DNA from: Paenibacillus sp. N3.4
GTDB lineage: Bacteria; Bacillota; Bacilli; Paenibacillales; NBRC-103111
Assembly (NCBI RefSeq): GCF_008017805.1
Contig: NZ_VRTT01000082.1
Coordinates: 1-32,256 of the forward strand
Length of the DNA: 32,256 nucleotides
Direction of reading: 5' to 3'
Part shown: positions 17,224 to 26,026 of the stretch, piece after piece
How the letters are laid out: each line of letters opens with the position of its first letter
Numbering within the stretch: position 1 is the first letter of the stretch
The notes under the pieces: model-generated
Database searches by the model: none
What the model was told of the DNA's origin: nothing
Seen by the model: only the letters and a program-made list of their open reading frames with translations
Translations under genes and position numbers: made by a program

Positions 17224-18108
17224 GTGCTGAAACGCCTTGCTAAAAAACATACTTCCTTGATCGTATTCGTGCTTCCCGCATTTATCTTATATGTCATATT
17301 TATGGCGATTCCGATGCTTCAAGGCTCTTATTACAGCTTTACGAACTGGGATGGCTTGAATAAAAATTACAGCTTCGTTGGCATACACAATTTCATTGAA
17401 GCCATTCGTGATGATGCCAATTTCCGCTCTTCGATTCTGTTCACAGCTAAATATGTGTTATTTGCTGTTATTTTTCAGAATGCCATCGCCTTGCTGCTTG
17501 CTTTATTGATTGAATCGCAAAGCAGAGGAAAAGGATGGCTGCGTACCATTTTTTTCTTACCCAGTATGTTAAGTATTATTATTAGCACATTCATGTGGGT
17601 ATTCGTGTTTACCAAGGTCATGCCGGCATTGTCCAAATATGCAGCTTTAACTTTTCTCAATGTTTCCTGGCTTGGCGACCCGAACATCTCGTTCTGGACA
17701 ATTATGCTTGTCTCCGTTTGGGGCGGTATAGGCACTTTAATGATTATTTATATGTCTGCCATTCAAGGCATTCCACAGCATCTCAAGGAAGCGGCTATTA
17801 TTGATGGAGCCAAACCTTATCACATGCTGCGTTACATCATTTTACCTCTGATTGCGCATGCGCTCACGATCTGTATTTTTCTTACCTTAAATAATTCATT
17901 TAAAGTGTATGACCTTGTCTATGCTTTAACAGGCGGTGGTCCTGCCCGGGCAACTCAAGTTATCTCTATGAATATTTTGGAAGAGGCTTATCAGCGCAAT
18001 TTCCGATATGGATATGCCAGCGCCAAATCGATTATTCTCTTCCTCATCATACTTGCAATAACGTTGGTCCAAGTTTCTTTCATGAAGAAGCGGGAGGTGG
18101 AAGCATGA
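17224..18108 (+). CDS. Carbohydrate ABC permease, MalF/UgpA type
   Basis: The 294-residue integral membrane protein starts with GTG behind AAGGAG at about 17209-17214. It has the usual hydrophobic start (LIVFVLPAFILYVIFMAIPM), SYYSFTNWDGL, and the cytoplasmic permease loop EAAIIDGAKPYHMLRYIILP that contacts the ATPase. Six membrane helices can be placed. It pairs with the next gene, whose ATG overlaps its TGA by four bases. The operon has no ATPase gene, so the importer probably borrows a shared MsmX-like ATPase (family knowledge). The gene is intact. Confidence 0.92.
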   Translation: MLKRLAKKHTSLIVFVLPAFILYVIFMAIPMLQGSYYSFTNWDGLNKNYSFVGIHNFIEAIRDDANFRSSILFTAKYVLFAVIFQNAIALLLALLIESQSRGKGWLRTIFFLPSMLSIIISTFMWVFVFTKVMPALSKYAALTFLNVSWLGDPNISFWTIMLVSVWGGIGTLMIIYMSAIQGIPQHLKEAAIIDGAKPYHMLRYIILPLIAHALTICIFLTLNNSFKVYDLVYALTGGGPARATQVISMNILEEAYQRNFRYGYASAKSIILFLIILAITLVQVSFMKKREVEA

Positions 18109-18929
18109 CTAGACGGACGTACGCAGGGCTGTCTCTGTTAGCTTTGGCGGTTCTGGCTGTATTCTTCCTTTTCCCGATTTACATGGCTGTGTTGAACTCC
18201 TTTAAAACACAAGGAGAAATGTACAGCTCCGTGCTGGGGTTCCCTGTCAAGCTGCATCTTGAAAACTACGTCCAGGCTTTCAAAAAGGCGAATATGCTGC
18301 AAAGCGGCTGGAATACGATTGTTGTAACGGTCACAGGTATTGTAGTCATCGTGCTGTGCAGCTCTTTAGCAGGATACAAGCTTTCCAGGACGCCGGGGAA
18401 GCTCAGCAATGCGATTTTTATGCTTTTCGTATCTTCCATGCTGATTCCTTTTCAAACCATTATGGTTACATTAACGAAAATGGCCAAAACGCTAGGGCTT
18501 CAGGGCTCTCCGTTTGGATTAGGCATTTTTTTCGCCGGACTAGGCGTCAGTATGGCCGTGTTTCTTTACCACGGCTTTGTAAAAGGGATTCCGCGGGAAT
18601 TAGACGAGTCGGCCAAAATGGACGGATGCGGGGAAGTGAAAACCTTTTTCCTTATCATTTTACCGCTATTGCTGCCGATTACATTTACGATAGGCATTTT
18701 AAATTTATTGTGGTTATGGAACGATTTCTTACTTCCGGTGCTGATGCTTACCGATTTCCGCCAATATACGCTTGTCTTGACAATCAATATGTTTTTTGGC
18801 AAGTATAGTCGGGAATGGTCGCTAATTCTGGCTTCATTAATTTTATCTTCGATTCCGATTGTCGTCATTTTCGCCATCTTCCAACGCTGGATTATTCAAG
18901 GGATTACGGATGGCGCTGTAAAAGGATAA
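18105..18929 (+). CDS. Carbohydrate ABC permease, MalG/UgpE type
   Basis: The 274-residue protein has an N-terminal helix (LSLLALAVLAVFFLFPIYMA), the segment LNSFKTQGEMYS typical of the second CUT1 permease, and the conserved loop ESAKMDGCGEVKTFFLIILP. Five further helices follow, and it ends RWIIQGITDGAVKG, which is the common C-terminus of this subfamily. It is the last gene of the two-component-controlled sugar operon and is followed by a clear terminator. Confidence 0.92.
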   Translation: MTRRTYAGLSLLALAVLAVFFLFPIYMAVLNSFKTQGEMYSSVLGFPVKLHLENYVQAFKKANMLQSGWNTIVVTVTGIVVIVLCSSLAGYKLSRTPGKLSNAIFMLFVSSMLIPFQTIMVTLTKMAKTLGLQGSPFGLGIFFAGLGVSMAVFLYHGFVKGIPRELDESAKMDGCGEVKTFFLIILPLLLPITFTIGILNLLWLWNDFLLPVLMLTDFRQYTLVLTINMFFGKYSREWSLILASLILSSIPIVVIFAIFQRWIIQGITDGAVKG

Positions 18930-18950
18930 GGTTTTACACGAAGTATGTCC

Positions 18951-18990
18951 AACCATCTTGATGAATTATCTCTCAAGATGGTTTTGCTTT
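18951..18990 (+). terminator. Rho-independent terminator of the sugar operon
   Basis: AACCATCTTGA (18951-18961) and TCAAGATGGTT (18973-18983) form a perfect 11-base stem with an 11-base loop, followed by TTTTGCTTT. It lies just after the last permease gene. Confidence 0.75.
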
Positions 18991-19064
18991 ATAAATTTTC
19001 TCATTAGCGTGTATAATTCAATCAGGTACAATCATTTATTTGACAAGAAAAGGAAGTGCTCCCT

Positions 19065-19535
19065 ATGGATCAAACCGATGCTTTATTACAGACTTTGCTT
19101 CAGGAAGAAGCTGATCTCCAATTTCCCCTTTTCACGAATGAAACCGCCTATAGGGTGGGGAACGGAATCATAGAAAAGGCGATGCGAGATAATAAATTCA
19201 TCGTTGTGGATATTCGAAGAAATGGCGAGTTATTATTTTACAGTAGAATGGAAGGCACATCCTCTCATAATGATGAATGGGTTTCCTGGAAAAATAATGT
19301 GGTTCGTCACTTCGGCCACAGCTCTTACTATATGCACGTATTTCTGAAATCAACGGGCTCTGACGTGGAAGCCTCCGGGCTTAACCCCATTGACTATAAG
19401 GCAGAAGGCGGCGCCTTTCCGTTGATTTTGAAGGATGAAGGAGTTGTTGGCACGATCACCGTTTCAGGATTACCTGGTGACCAAGATCACAACATGGTGA
19501 CTTCTGTGTTAAGGGAACTGTTGGACAACGCCTGA
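19065..19535 (+). CDS. UPF0303 / HbpS-like (DUF336) family protein
   Basis: The 156-residue protein shows the UPF0303 pattern: FIVVDIRRNGELLFYSRMEG, then WKNNVVRHFGHSSYYMHVFL, and the C-terminal GGAFPLILKDEGVVGTITVS with GLPGDQDHNMV. The DUF336 fold includes haem-binding sensors and GlcG-like proteins of uncertain role; no enzyme activity can be assigned. A GTG nine bases upstream is in frame, but AAGGAAG at 19050-19056 fits the ATG at 19065. It is monocistronic or co-transcribed with the next gene 64 bases further on. No signal peptide is seen. Confidence 0.8.
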   Translation: MDQTDALLQTLLQEEADLQFPLFTNETAYRVGNGIIEKAMRDNKFIVVDIRRNGELLFYSRMEGTSSHNDEWVSWKNNVVRHFGHSSYYMHVFLKSTGSDVEASGLNPIDYKAEGGAFPLILKDEGVVGTITVSGLPGDQDHNMVTSVLRELLDNA

Positions 19536-19599
19536 ATAATGATGCCCTAAACCGTAAATAGGAACGGCTGAATAGCTAATGAAGGAGTATGAAGCTCTT

Positions 19600-20292
19600 A
19601 TGCGTACAGCAAATGATAGGGCAAGAAAGAAAATCAGAGTTATCCTTACAGGTGCTACGGGAATGGTGGGAGAAGGTGTTTTACATGAATGTCTGAAGCA
19701 CTCGGATGTAGAACATGTATTGGTTATCAATCGCAGGCCATGCGGCATTAACCATCCCAAACTGTCCGAGATTGTACATGCAGATCTTTTTGATTTATCC
19801 TCATTTGAATCGCAATTGAGCGGGTACAATGCTTGCTTTTTTTGCCTAGGTGTGTCGTCGGTCGGCATGGATGAAGCTGCATATAGCAGAATAACCTATG
19901 GCCTGACTTTGTATGTCACCGGCCTCCTATCCCAATTAAACGCTGATATGGTCTTGTGTTACGTGACCGCTGGTGGGACGGATAGCACCGAAAAGGGGAA
20001 AAGTATGTGGGCCCGCGTGAAGGGGAGGACGGAGAACCATCTTTTGAAGCTGCCATTCAAGAAAGCTTATATGTTTCGTCCAGGTTATATTCATCCGACC
20101 AAGGGATTAACGAACGCTCATCGCTATTACGCGGCAATAACTTGGATGTATCCGATTCTGCGATGGCTCATTCCCAAACATGTCATTACCTTGGAAGAAA
20201 TGGGGAGAGCGATGATTCATCTTGTGAGTCAGGAACATGAGGGTACCATTCTGGATAGCCAAGAAATGGCGAAAGTCGCCCAGATGCGATAA
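19600..20292 (+). CDS. NAD(P)-binding (NmrA/atypical SDR-like) protein
   Basis: The Rossmann motif TGATGMVGEGV begins at residue 17 and is followed by VEHVLVINRRPCG. Later segments ACFFCLGVSSVGM, VTAGGTDSTEKGKSMWARVKG and RPGYIHPTKGL match atypical short-chain dehydrogenases of the NAD(P)H-binding type, which often act as epimerase-like or redox-sensing proteins. An upstream ATG at 19579 is in frame, but AAGGAG at 19582-19587 lies inside that extension, so the ATG at 19600 is preferred (230 residues). The substrate is unknown. It ends before a shared bidirectional terminator. Confidence 0.8.
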   Translation: MRTANDRARKKIRVILTGATGMVGEGVLHECLKHSDVEHVLVINRRPCGINHPKLSEIVHADLFDLSSFESQLSGYNACFFCLGVSSVGMDEAAYSRITYGLTLYVTGLLSQLNADMVLCYVTAGGTDSTEKGKSMWARVKGRTENHLLKLPFKKAYMFRPGYIHPTKGLTNAHRYYAAITWMYPILRWLIPKHVITLEEMGRAMIHLVSQEHEGTILDSQEMAKVAQMR

Positions 20293-20350
20293 CATATCTG
20301 CTAATAGGATGGGGAAGTAAATGGCCAACATCCATTTGGGTGATAAAATG

Positions 20351-20403
20351 CCGAAAAACAGAGGGACTGTTCTTGATGACAGTACCCTCTGTTTGCGGTT
20401 TTT
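20351..20403. terminator. Bidirectional terminator between convergent genes
   Basis: CCGAAAAACAGAGGG and CCCTCTGTTTGCGG form a long stem extended inward by ACTGT/ACAGT around TTCTTGATG, and end in TTTTT. It separates the NAD(P)-binding gene and the MFS gene, which converge here. Confidence 0.75.
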
Positions 20404-20422
20404 GGTCGTTATGTTGGGTTTA

Positions 20423-21691
20423 TTAATAGGAAGCCTGACGATCATGATAATTAAACATGGAGTTGTATAGGATTGCGGACAAGACAGCAAGCCCTGCGAG
20501 CAGACCGAAGGTCCACGAGAAGCCAATCCATTGGCTAAGCGGAATCGAGAGCGGTGCGATTGTGCGCCCGAGTGTAAAGCGAAGGCTTGATGCCGCAAAA
20601 TATTGGCCTCGCATATGCTCGGGAGCCAATCTGGACACGAATGCCTGCTGAGGACCAGCGGACATGAGTTCAGCCAACGTGAATACTGCAATCGCCAGCG
20701 TGAATCCCCAGAAGGTAGACATTTGATTAAACATGGCGATTCCTAGCGCATAAAAAAGTGCCCCGCCAATGAATACATAACGATCGCGATAAGCAAGCAT
20801 CCATTTGGTCACCAGTACCGTAAAGAGTGCAACCAATAAACCGTTCTCCGAGACGATCAATCCAAATAACTGTTTCCCTGATAGCTGTAAATCCCAATCG
20901 CCGTAAGCGAATATGGTTGTTGCATGAACGGTCTCTTGCAAGAAAATCGGAAATAAAAGGTCCAACTGCATGAAAGTTTGGGCAAGCAAGACACCCGCAA
21001 GGACGAACAGCAAGAATACACGATCAGCGGCAATGATTTTGTAGTCACGCAATTGCGCAATCAGAAACTGATACCAGGGTTGGCCGGTATTCGAGCGGTT
21101 GAGGTCGGCCACTTGATCGGGCAGCGATTCTTTTAAGGCCCGGCTCATTAATACAGCGAGAATCAGGCACACCCCAGAAGCCACGGTCAGTAAGGCATAG
21201 GGATTGTCCGCGTACAAAATAGATCCGAGCAAAGGGCCTATCACAACAGCAATATTAGTAGCCGTATAGAAGATGGCAAAAACGCCGGAGCGGTGTTCTT
21301 CTTTGACAACATCCGCCACCATAGCTTGGCTTGCCGGCCAATACAAGGAGCCAAAAAAGCTGGCTATAGTAAATCCTATGAATCCAATGACCGGCATGGA
21401 TATCCAGGGAGCAGCAGCAAATGCAAAGATGCCGTATCCGAATGCTTGTCCACAAGAAGCGATAATCATCATTCTTTTGCGACCGAAGCGGTCTGCACAA
21501 TAACCTCCTAATAAATTTGCCAGTACAGAAAACGCTTGGGACATAATTAGGAGTACCCCGGTTAATGCTTTACCAAAGGAGCTTGCAAAATAGATGGACA
21601 AGAAAGGAAAGAATGTCCAAAAAATAATGTTGAAAGTAAATTCTCCGCCTAGGCGGATTTTGAGATTCATATCCCAATCTTTCATTCGCAT
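20423..21691 (-). CDS. Major facilitator superfamily transporter, probable drug exporter
   Basis: The 422-residue protein has about twelve membrane helices and the MFS signature between helices two and three, GGYCADRFGRKRMM. The N-terminal half also has IGFTIASFFGSLYWPASQAM, typical of the DHA1-like multidrug or sugar efflux group. AGAGGT on the minus strand supports the ATG at 21691. A TATAAT-like box (plus-strand 21725-21730) lies 34 bases upstream with no clear -35 box. The substrate is unknown. The gene appears intact and is transcribed towards the terminator at 20351. Confidence 0.88.
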   Translation of the reverse strand: MRMKDWDMNLKIRLGGEFTFNIIFWTFFPFLSIYFASSFGKALTGVLLIMSQAFSVLANLLGGYCADRFGRKRMMIIASCGQAFGYGIFAFAAAPWISMPVIGFIGFTIASFFGSLYWPASQAMVADVVKEEHRSGVFAIFYTATNIAVVIGPLLGSILYADNPYALLTVASGVCLILAVLMSRALKESLPDQVADLNRSNTGQPWYQFLIAQLRDYKIIAADRVFLLFVLAGVLLAQTFMQLDLLFPIFLQETVHATTIFAYGDWDLQLSGKQLFGLIVSENGLLVALFTVLVTKWMLAYRDRYVFIGGALFYALGIAMFNQMSTFWGFTLAIAVFTLAELMSAGPQQAFVSRLAPEHMRGQYFAASSLRFTLGRTIAPLSIPLSQWIGFSWTFGLLAGLAVLSAILYNSMFNYHDRQASY

Positions 21692-22270
21692 TGTAACTTA
21701 CCTCTGGTTGTAAAGTTAGTTCTCATTATACTGTCATCCTTTCTGTTAAAACATTGTGGGGGAGATGGTTGCTTTTTTTGAAAAAAAAGGTTTCTAAGGC
21801 AACTATTTTGAAAGCGTTTAACGATGCCGTGCGTAAAGTTTTTTTGTTGAAAAATGAGTTTGAATCGAGTCGCATTTTGATTAAAAAATATTTTTATTGA
21901 CTAATGGTAAATTAAGGTATTACAATATCAGCAAAGACTGAAATGTGTCAGTTATTATCACATGCAATCTTTCCATGATTCTCAAATTTCTAAAATAAAT
22001 GTTTTCCTCAAAAAAGTTTACTCCCCTTACTCCCATTCACCATGATTACTCACAATCATTTGTCTACCCTTAATAAATCCAACTAGAATTCCACTCCTAC
22101 TTCTATGTTCCGACACTACTCATCATCATGCCATATATTCCTCCAAAATTAAATGACCTTTGTTCAATAAATTTCGCGGCGGTCGTAGATCGGTTGCGAA
22201 TTGTCCTTTTGGTTACAAGGAGCTAAATCCATTTTCTTGTTATGTGAAATTAATATAGGAGGATATATGT
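21692..22270. other. Intergenic region with long G-depleted leader
   Basis: This region has no supported gene. It contains the minus-strand promoter of the MFS gene, the candidate promoter at 21897-21926, and a leader of about 340 bases before the peptide operon. The stretch from about 21971 to 22160 has only about ten G residues on the plus strand but many C and T. AGGAGG at 22257-22262 serves the first gene of the operon. Confidence 0.5.
21897..21926 (+). promoter_or_regulatory. Candidate promoter of the peptide ABC operon
   Basis: TTGACT at 21897-21902 and TACAAT at 21921-21926 are separated by 18 bases and sit in an A+T-rich stretch. Each box differs from the vegetative consensus by one base. 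It would give an untranslated leader of about 335-340 bases before the ATG at 22271. Confidence 0.5.
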
Positions 22271-23257
22271 ATGAAGGATATGCTTCTTGAAATCCAAGAT
22301 CTCAAAACGTATTTCGTGACAGATCGAGGTGAAATCCCCGCGGTTGATGGTGTGGACCTATACATATGTAAAGGTGAAATTGTAGGAATTGTCGGGGAAT
22401 CAGGCTGTGGAAAAAGTGTTACCTCGCTTTCCATTATGAATCTGATTCCTCAACCTCCCGGAAAAATGAAAGGTGGCTCCATCCTTTTTAAGGACGAGGA
22501 CCTGACGAAAGCAAAAGAAAAACGAATGAAAAAGCTTCGTGGCAATGAAATTTCTATGATTTTTCAGGAACCGATGACTTCGCTCAACCCGCTGCTCACA
22601 GTTGGAGAACAAATCGCGGAAGCATTTCGCCTTCATCGGAATGCGAATCGCAAGCAGTCACGCATACAGTCGGTCGACATGCTCCGACGTGTCGGTATTC
22701 CGCGTCCCGAGCATATTGCGGATGAATATCCGCACCGATTATCCGGAGGGATGCGACAACGTGTTATGATCGCTATGGCGCTTTGCTGTGAGCCTGAATT
22801 GCTAATAGCCGACGAGCCGACAACAGCTCTGGACGTGACGATTCAAGCACAAATCCTTGATCTTATGAAGAAACTTAATCAAGAGATGGGAACGGCCATC
22901 ATGCTTATTACACACGATCTTGGCATTGTTGCCGAAATGTGTGATCGGTTAGCTATTATGTATGCGGGGAAGGTGGTGGAGGAAGGACCTGTGAAGGATA
23001 TTTTCAGGAACCCTCGACATCCCTATACCAAAGGGCTCATTCGTTCCATTCCAAGAATGGATATCGTTCAAGATCAGTTATATTCCATTCCCGGTCATGT
23101 ACCTTCGCCCGGATCGATAACGCAAGGATGCCGGTTTGCACCGAGATGCGAGCACGCCATGGAAAAGTGCCATACTCATATGCCGGATTTAAAGTTGGTC
23201 GATTACCATCATAAGTCGCGCTGCTGGCTGGACGAACAAGGAGGCGCTGCAGGGTGA
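22271..23257 (+). CDS. dppD: Peptide ABC transporter ATP-binding protein, OppD/DppD type
   Basis: The 328-residue ATPase has Walker A GESGCGKS at 42-49, the Q-loop at MIFQEPMTSLNPL, the signature LSGGMRQR at 157-164, and Walker B LLIADEP at 177-183. The C-terminal oligopeptide extension includes CRFAPRCEHAMEKC, the cysteine-rich segment found in the Opp/Dpp ATPases. AGGAGG at 22257-22262 gives the start at 22271. The TGA overlaps the GTG of the next gene by four bases, so the two ATPases are translationally coupled. They drive import of di- or oligopeptides, or in some members nickel; which one is not shown by the sequence. Confidence 0.92.
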   Translation: MKDMLLEIQDLKTYFVTDRGEIPAVDGVDLYICKGEIVGIVGESGCGKSVTSLSIMNLIPQPPGKMKGGSILFKDEDLTKAKEKRMKKLRGNEISMIFQEPMTSLNPLLTVGEQIAEAFRLHRNANRKQSRIQSVDMLRRVGIPRPEHIADEYPHRLSGGMRQRVMIAMALCCEPELLIADEPTTALDVTIQAQILDLMKKLNQEMGTAIMLITHDLGIVAEMCDRLAIMYAGKVVEEGPVKDIFRNPRHPYTKGLIRSIPRMDIVQDQLYSIPGHVPSPGSITQGCRFAPRCEHAMEKCHTHMPDLKLVDYHHKSRCWLDEQGGAAG

Positions 23258-24225
23258 CGAAGCCTTTACTGGAAGTAGAACATTTAAAAACATATTTCCC
23301 AATACGCTCCGGATTTTGGCAAAATGTCACGGGGTATGTAAAGGCTGTTGATGATATTTCCTTTCGTATCTATGAGGGAGAAACGTTTGGCATTGTTGGT
23401 GAAAGCGGTTGCGGGAAATCAACGGCAGGAAGATCGCTCTTAAGACTGATTGAACCGACAGAAGGAAAAATCGTATTCGACGGTAATGAGGTTACCAACG
23501 CGACGAATCTACAGCTTCGAGCTATGCGTCGTCACATGCAGATCGTGTTTCAAGATCCGTTTGCTTCGCTGAACCCACGACATTCGGTTCGGCGCATCCT
23601 GGAGGAGCCGTATATCGTTCACGGTATGGCCAGCGGGAAAGAGCTTTTGGAACGAGTTGTAGAATTGATGAATGTGGTGGGACTTCATAGCGCACAGCTA
23701 GATCGCTACCCCCACCAATTTTCAGGCGGTCAACGGCAGCGCATCTCAATCGCGAGAGCGTTGGCGCTGAATCCAAAGCTGATTGTAGCAGACGAGCCAG
23801 TTTCTGCACTTGATGTATCCATTCAGTCGCAAATCCTGAATTTAATGCAGCAATTGCAACAACGGTTGGGGCTAACCTACATATTTATTTCTCATGATTT
23901 AAGCGTGATTAAGCACTTCTGTAATCGTGTAGCGGTCATGTACTTGGGTCGGATCGTTGAACTTGCCGACAAGTCGTCCTTATATCGAGAGCCGAAGCAT
24001 CCCTATACGAAGGCTCTTTTGTCTGCTGTGCCGGTGCCGGATCCGTTCATCCGCAAAGAGCGCATTATTTTGCAGGGAGATGTGCCAAGCCCATCTAATG
24101 CCCCGCAAGGCTGCGCCTTTCATACACGTTGTCCAGCTGCTATGGAGCGTTGTAAGCAAGAACGCCCGATTCTAAGCACAGTGGCTGACGGTCATCAAGT
24201 GGCGTGTCATCTCTACCCCGCCTAG
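23254..24225 (+). CDS. dppF: Peptide ABC transporter ATP-binding protein, OppF/DppF type
   Basis: The 323-residue protein begins with GTG overlapping the end of the previous gene. It has Walker A GESGCGKST at 49-57, VFQDPFASLNPRHSV, signature FSGGQRQRISIARAL, and Walker B LIVADEPVSALD. It ends with the cysteine-rich CAFHTRCPAAMERC segment of the family. It is the partner ATPase of the preceding gene, and a heterodimer is expected to bind the two permease subunits encoded downstream. Confidence 0.92.
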   Translation: MTKPLLEVEHLKTYFPIRSGFWQNVTGYVKAVDDISFRIYEGETFGIVGESGCGKSTAGRSLLRLIEPTEGKIVFDGNEVTNATNLQLRAMRRHMQIVFQDPFASLNPRHSVRRILEEPYIVHGMASGKELLERVVELMNVVGLHSAQLDRYPHQFSGGQRQRISIARALALNPKLIVADEPVSALDVSIQSQILNLMQQLQQRLGLTYIFISHDLSVIKHFCNRVAVMYLGRIVELADKSSLYREPKHPYTKALLSAVPVPDPFIRKERIILQGDVPSPSNAPQGCAFHTRCPAAMERCKQERPILSTVADGHQVACHLYPA

Positions 24226-24274
24226 TTGGGGGAGGGCACAAATATTAAATGGAAGATGAAAGGGAGGCAGCACA

Positions 24275-25938
24275 TTGAAAAAATGGATACCAGGTGGTCT
24301 AGGGCTAGTATTTGCCATTTCGCTTGCGCTTGCAGGGTGCAGCAGTGACAACAAAGAGGTGAAGACAAGCGAGCCAGCGAAAACGAACACGCCGAAAGCG
24401 GAGGCGAAGGCAGAGGGAGGAGCTAAAAAGGTCCAGGATACGTTGATCGTAGGGCGTGGCGGAGATTCCGCAGCACTGGATCCATCCATTGTAACGGATG
24501 GAGAATCATTTAAAGCAACGCAGCAAATTTATGATACGCTCCTTGATTATAAGGACGGTACCACTGAAGTGCAGGCAGGCCTTGCAGAAAGCTGGAAAGT
24601 ATCCACAGACGGTCTCATTTATACATTCGTACTTCGTAAAGGCGTCAAGTTTCATGACGGAACGGACTTTAACGCTGACGCGTCGTATTTAACTTCAATC
24701 GCTGGAGAGATCCCAAAAGTCCTGTGAAATTCCAAGGCGACTCCTTTGATTACTATACTTCACAGTTCGGCGGTGAAAAGGACGATATCATTAAAGAAAT
24801 CAAAGCCGTTGATGCACAAACCGTTCAGTTTACGCTGAATAAGCCGCAAGCGCCCTTCCTGCAAAACATCGCCATGCCTTGTTTCGGGATTGGCAGCCCT
24901 AAAGCGATTCAAGATAAAAAAGAGAAATTTAAATCGGAACCGGTGGGAACGGGTGCATTTGTTTTTAAAGAATGGAAGCGCAATGAATCCATCACACTTG
25001 AAAAGAACCCAAATTATTGGAAGCAAGGCTTGCCGAAGCTGAACAAACTTATCATCCGTTCCATTCCGGATAACTCTGCGCGTCTCACAGCCTTGAAAAA
25101 TGGCGAGTTGGATTTGATTGAAGGGGTAAATCCAGACGATGTAAAAAATATTGAAGCCGATAAAAACCTTAAAAAACTTGTTCGTCCGCCTTTCAATGTG
25201 GGTTATGTGGGCTTTAACTTAAAACATAAGCCGTTCGATGATGCGAAAGTTCGCGTAGCATTAAGCTATGCGGTGAACAAAAAAGCGCTTGTACAAGCTT
25301 TTTATGGCGGTAATGCGGATGTTGCTGTTAACCCTATGCCGAAGTCTCTCTGGGGACACAATAACGATATTAAGGACTATGACTATGATTTGGACAAGGC
25401 GAAAAAGCTGCTTGCTGAAGCCGGATACCCGAACGGTTTGCCTGGCGAGTACACGTTCTATGCGATGCCGGTACCGCGTCCTTACATGCCAGACGGTAAG
25501 AAAGTCGCCGAAGCGATCCAACAAGATTTTGCTAAAATCGGCGTGAAAACGAAAATCGTTTCACCGGAATGGGCAACATACCTCGACGACACGAAGAAAG
25601 GTGAGAAAGACGACATTTATATGCTCGGCTGGAACGGTGATAACGGGGATCCCGATAACTTCCTTTACGCACTGCTTGATAAAACGAATGCAGGCGGCAA
25701 CAATAAATCGTTCTATTTGAGTGAAGATGTTCACAAATTGCTTGCTGAAGCACAATCGATGAATGATCAAGCTAAGCGCATCGACAATTATATGAAAGCG
25801 CAAGTATTAATTAAAGCTGACGCTCCATGGGTGCCCATTGCTCACTCAACGCCGATCTTAGCCGGAAAAGCGACAATTGATGGTTACGTTCCATCCCCAA
25901 CGGGCAGCGAATCCTATGAAACAGTAGTCTTCAAGTAA
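24275..25938 (+). pseudogene. Peptide ABC transporter substrate-binding lipoprotein (family 5), one frameshift
   Basis: Translation starts at TTG at 24275 behind AAGGGAGG (24260-24267). The signal sequence ends ISLALAGC with Cys22 lipidated. The first frame runs through DSAALDPSIVTDGESF and YTFVLRKGVKFHDGTDFNAD, then diverges at about 24682. The continuation VFNFNRWRDPKSPVKF is in the frame that runs to 25938, so one base is missing. The rest of the family-5 fold is intact: FKEWKRNESITLEKNPNYWK, RVALSYAVNKKALVQAFYGG and DDIYMLGWNGDNGDPDNFLY. If the indel is real, the importer lacks its receptor. Confidence 0.88.
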
Positions 25939-25963
25939 AGGTAAGACTAATCTAGTACAAATG

Positions 25964-25994
25964 AAGGGGAGGCAGGCACCCAATTCCTCCCCTT
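25964..25994 (+). other. Intercistronic stem-loop between peptide-binding protein and permease
   Basis: AAGGGGAGG (25964-25972) is perfectly complementary to CCTCCCCTT (25986-25994). It has no T run. It lies where a longer reading frame of the permease would begin, which argues for the downstream start at 26027. It resembles the mRNA-stabilising hairpins that follow binding-protein genes. Confidence 0.6.
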
Positions 25995-26026
25995 ATTACT
26001 TCCCGCAAAGCAGGTGTGAACCGGAT

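Noticed and set aside
20107..20691. 194-codon open frame on the minus strand
   Set aside because: It spans the bidirectional terminator at 20351-20403 and overlaps two well-supported genes in other frames.
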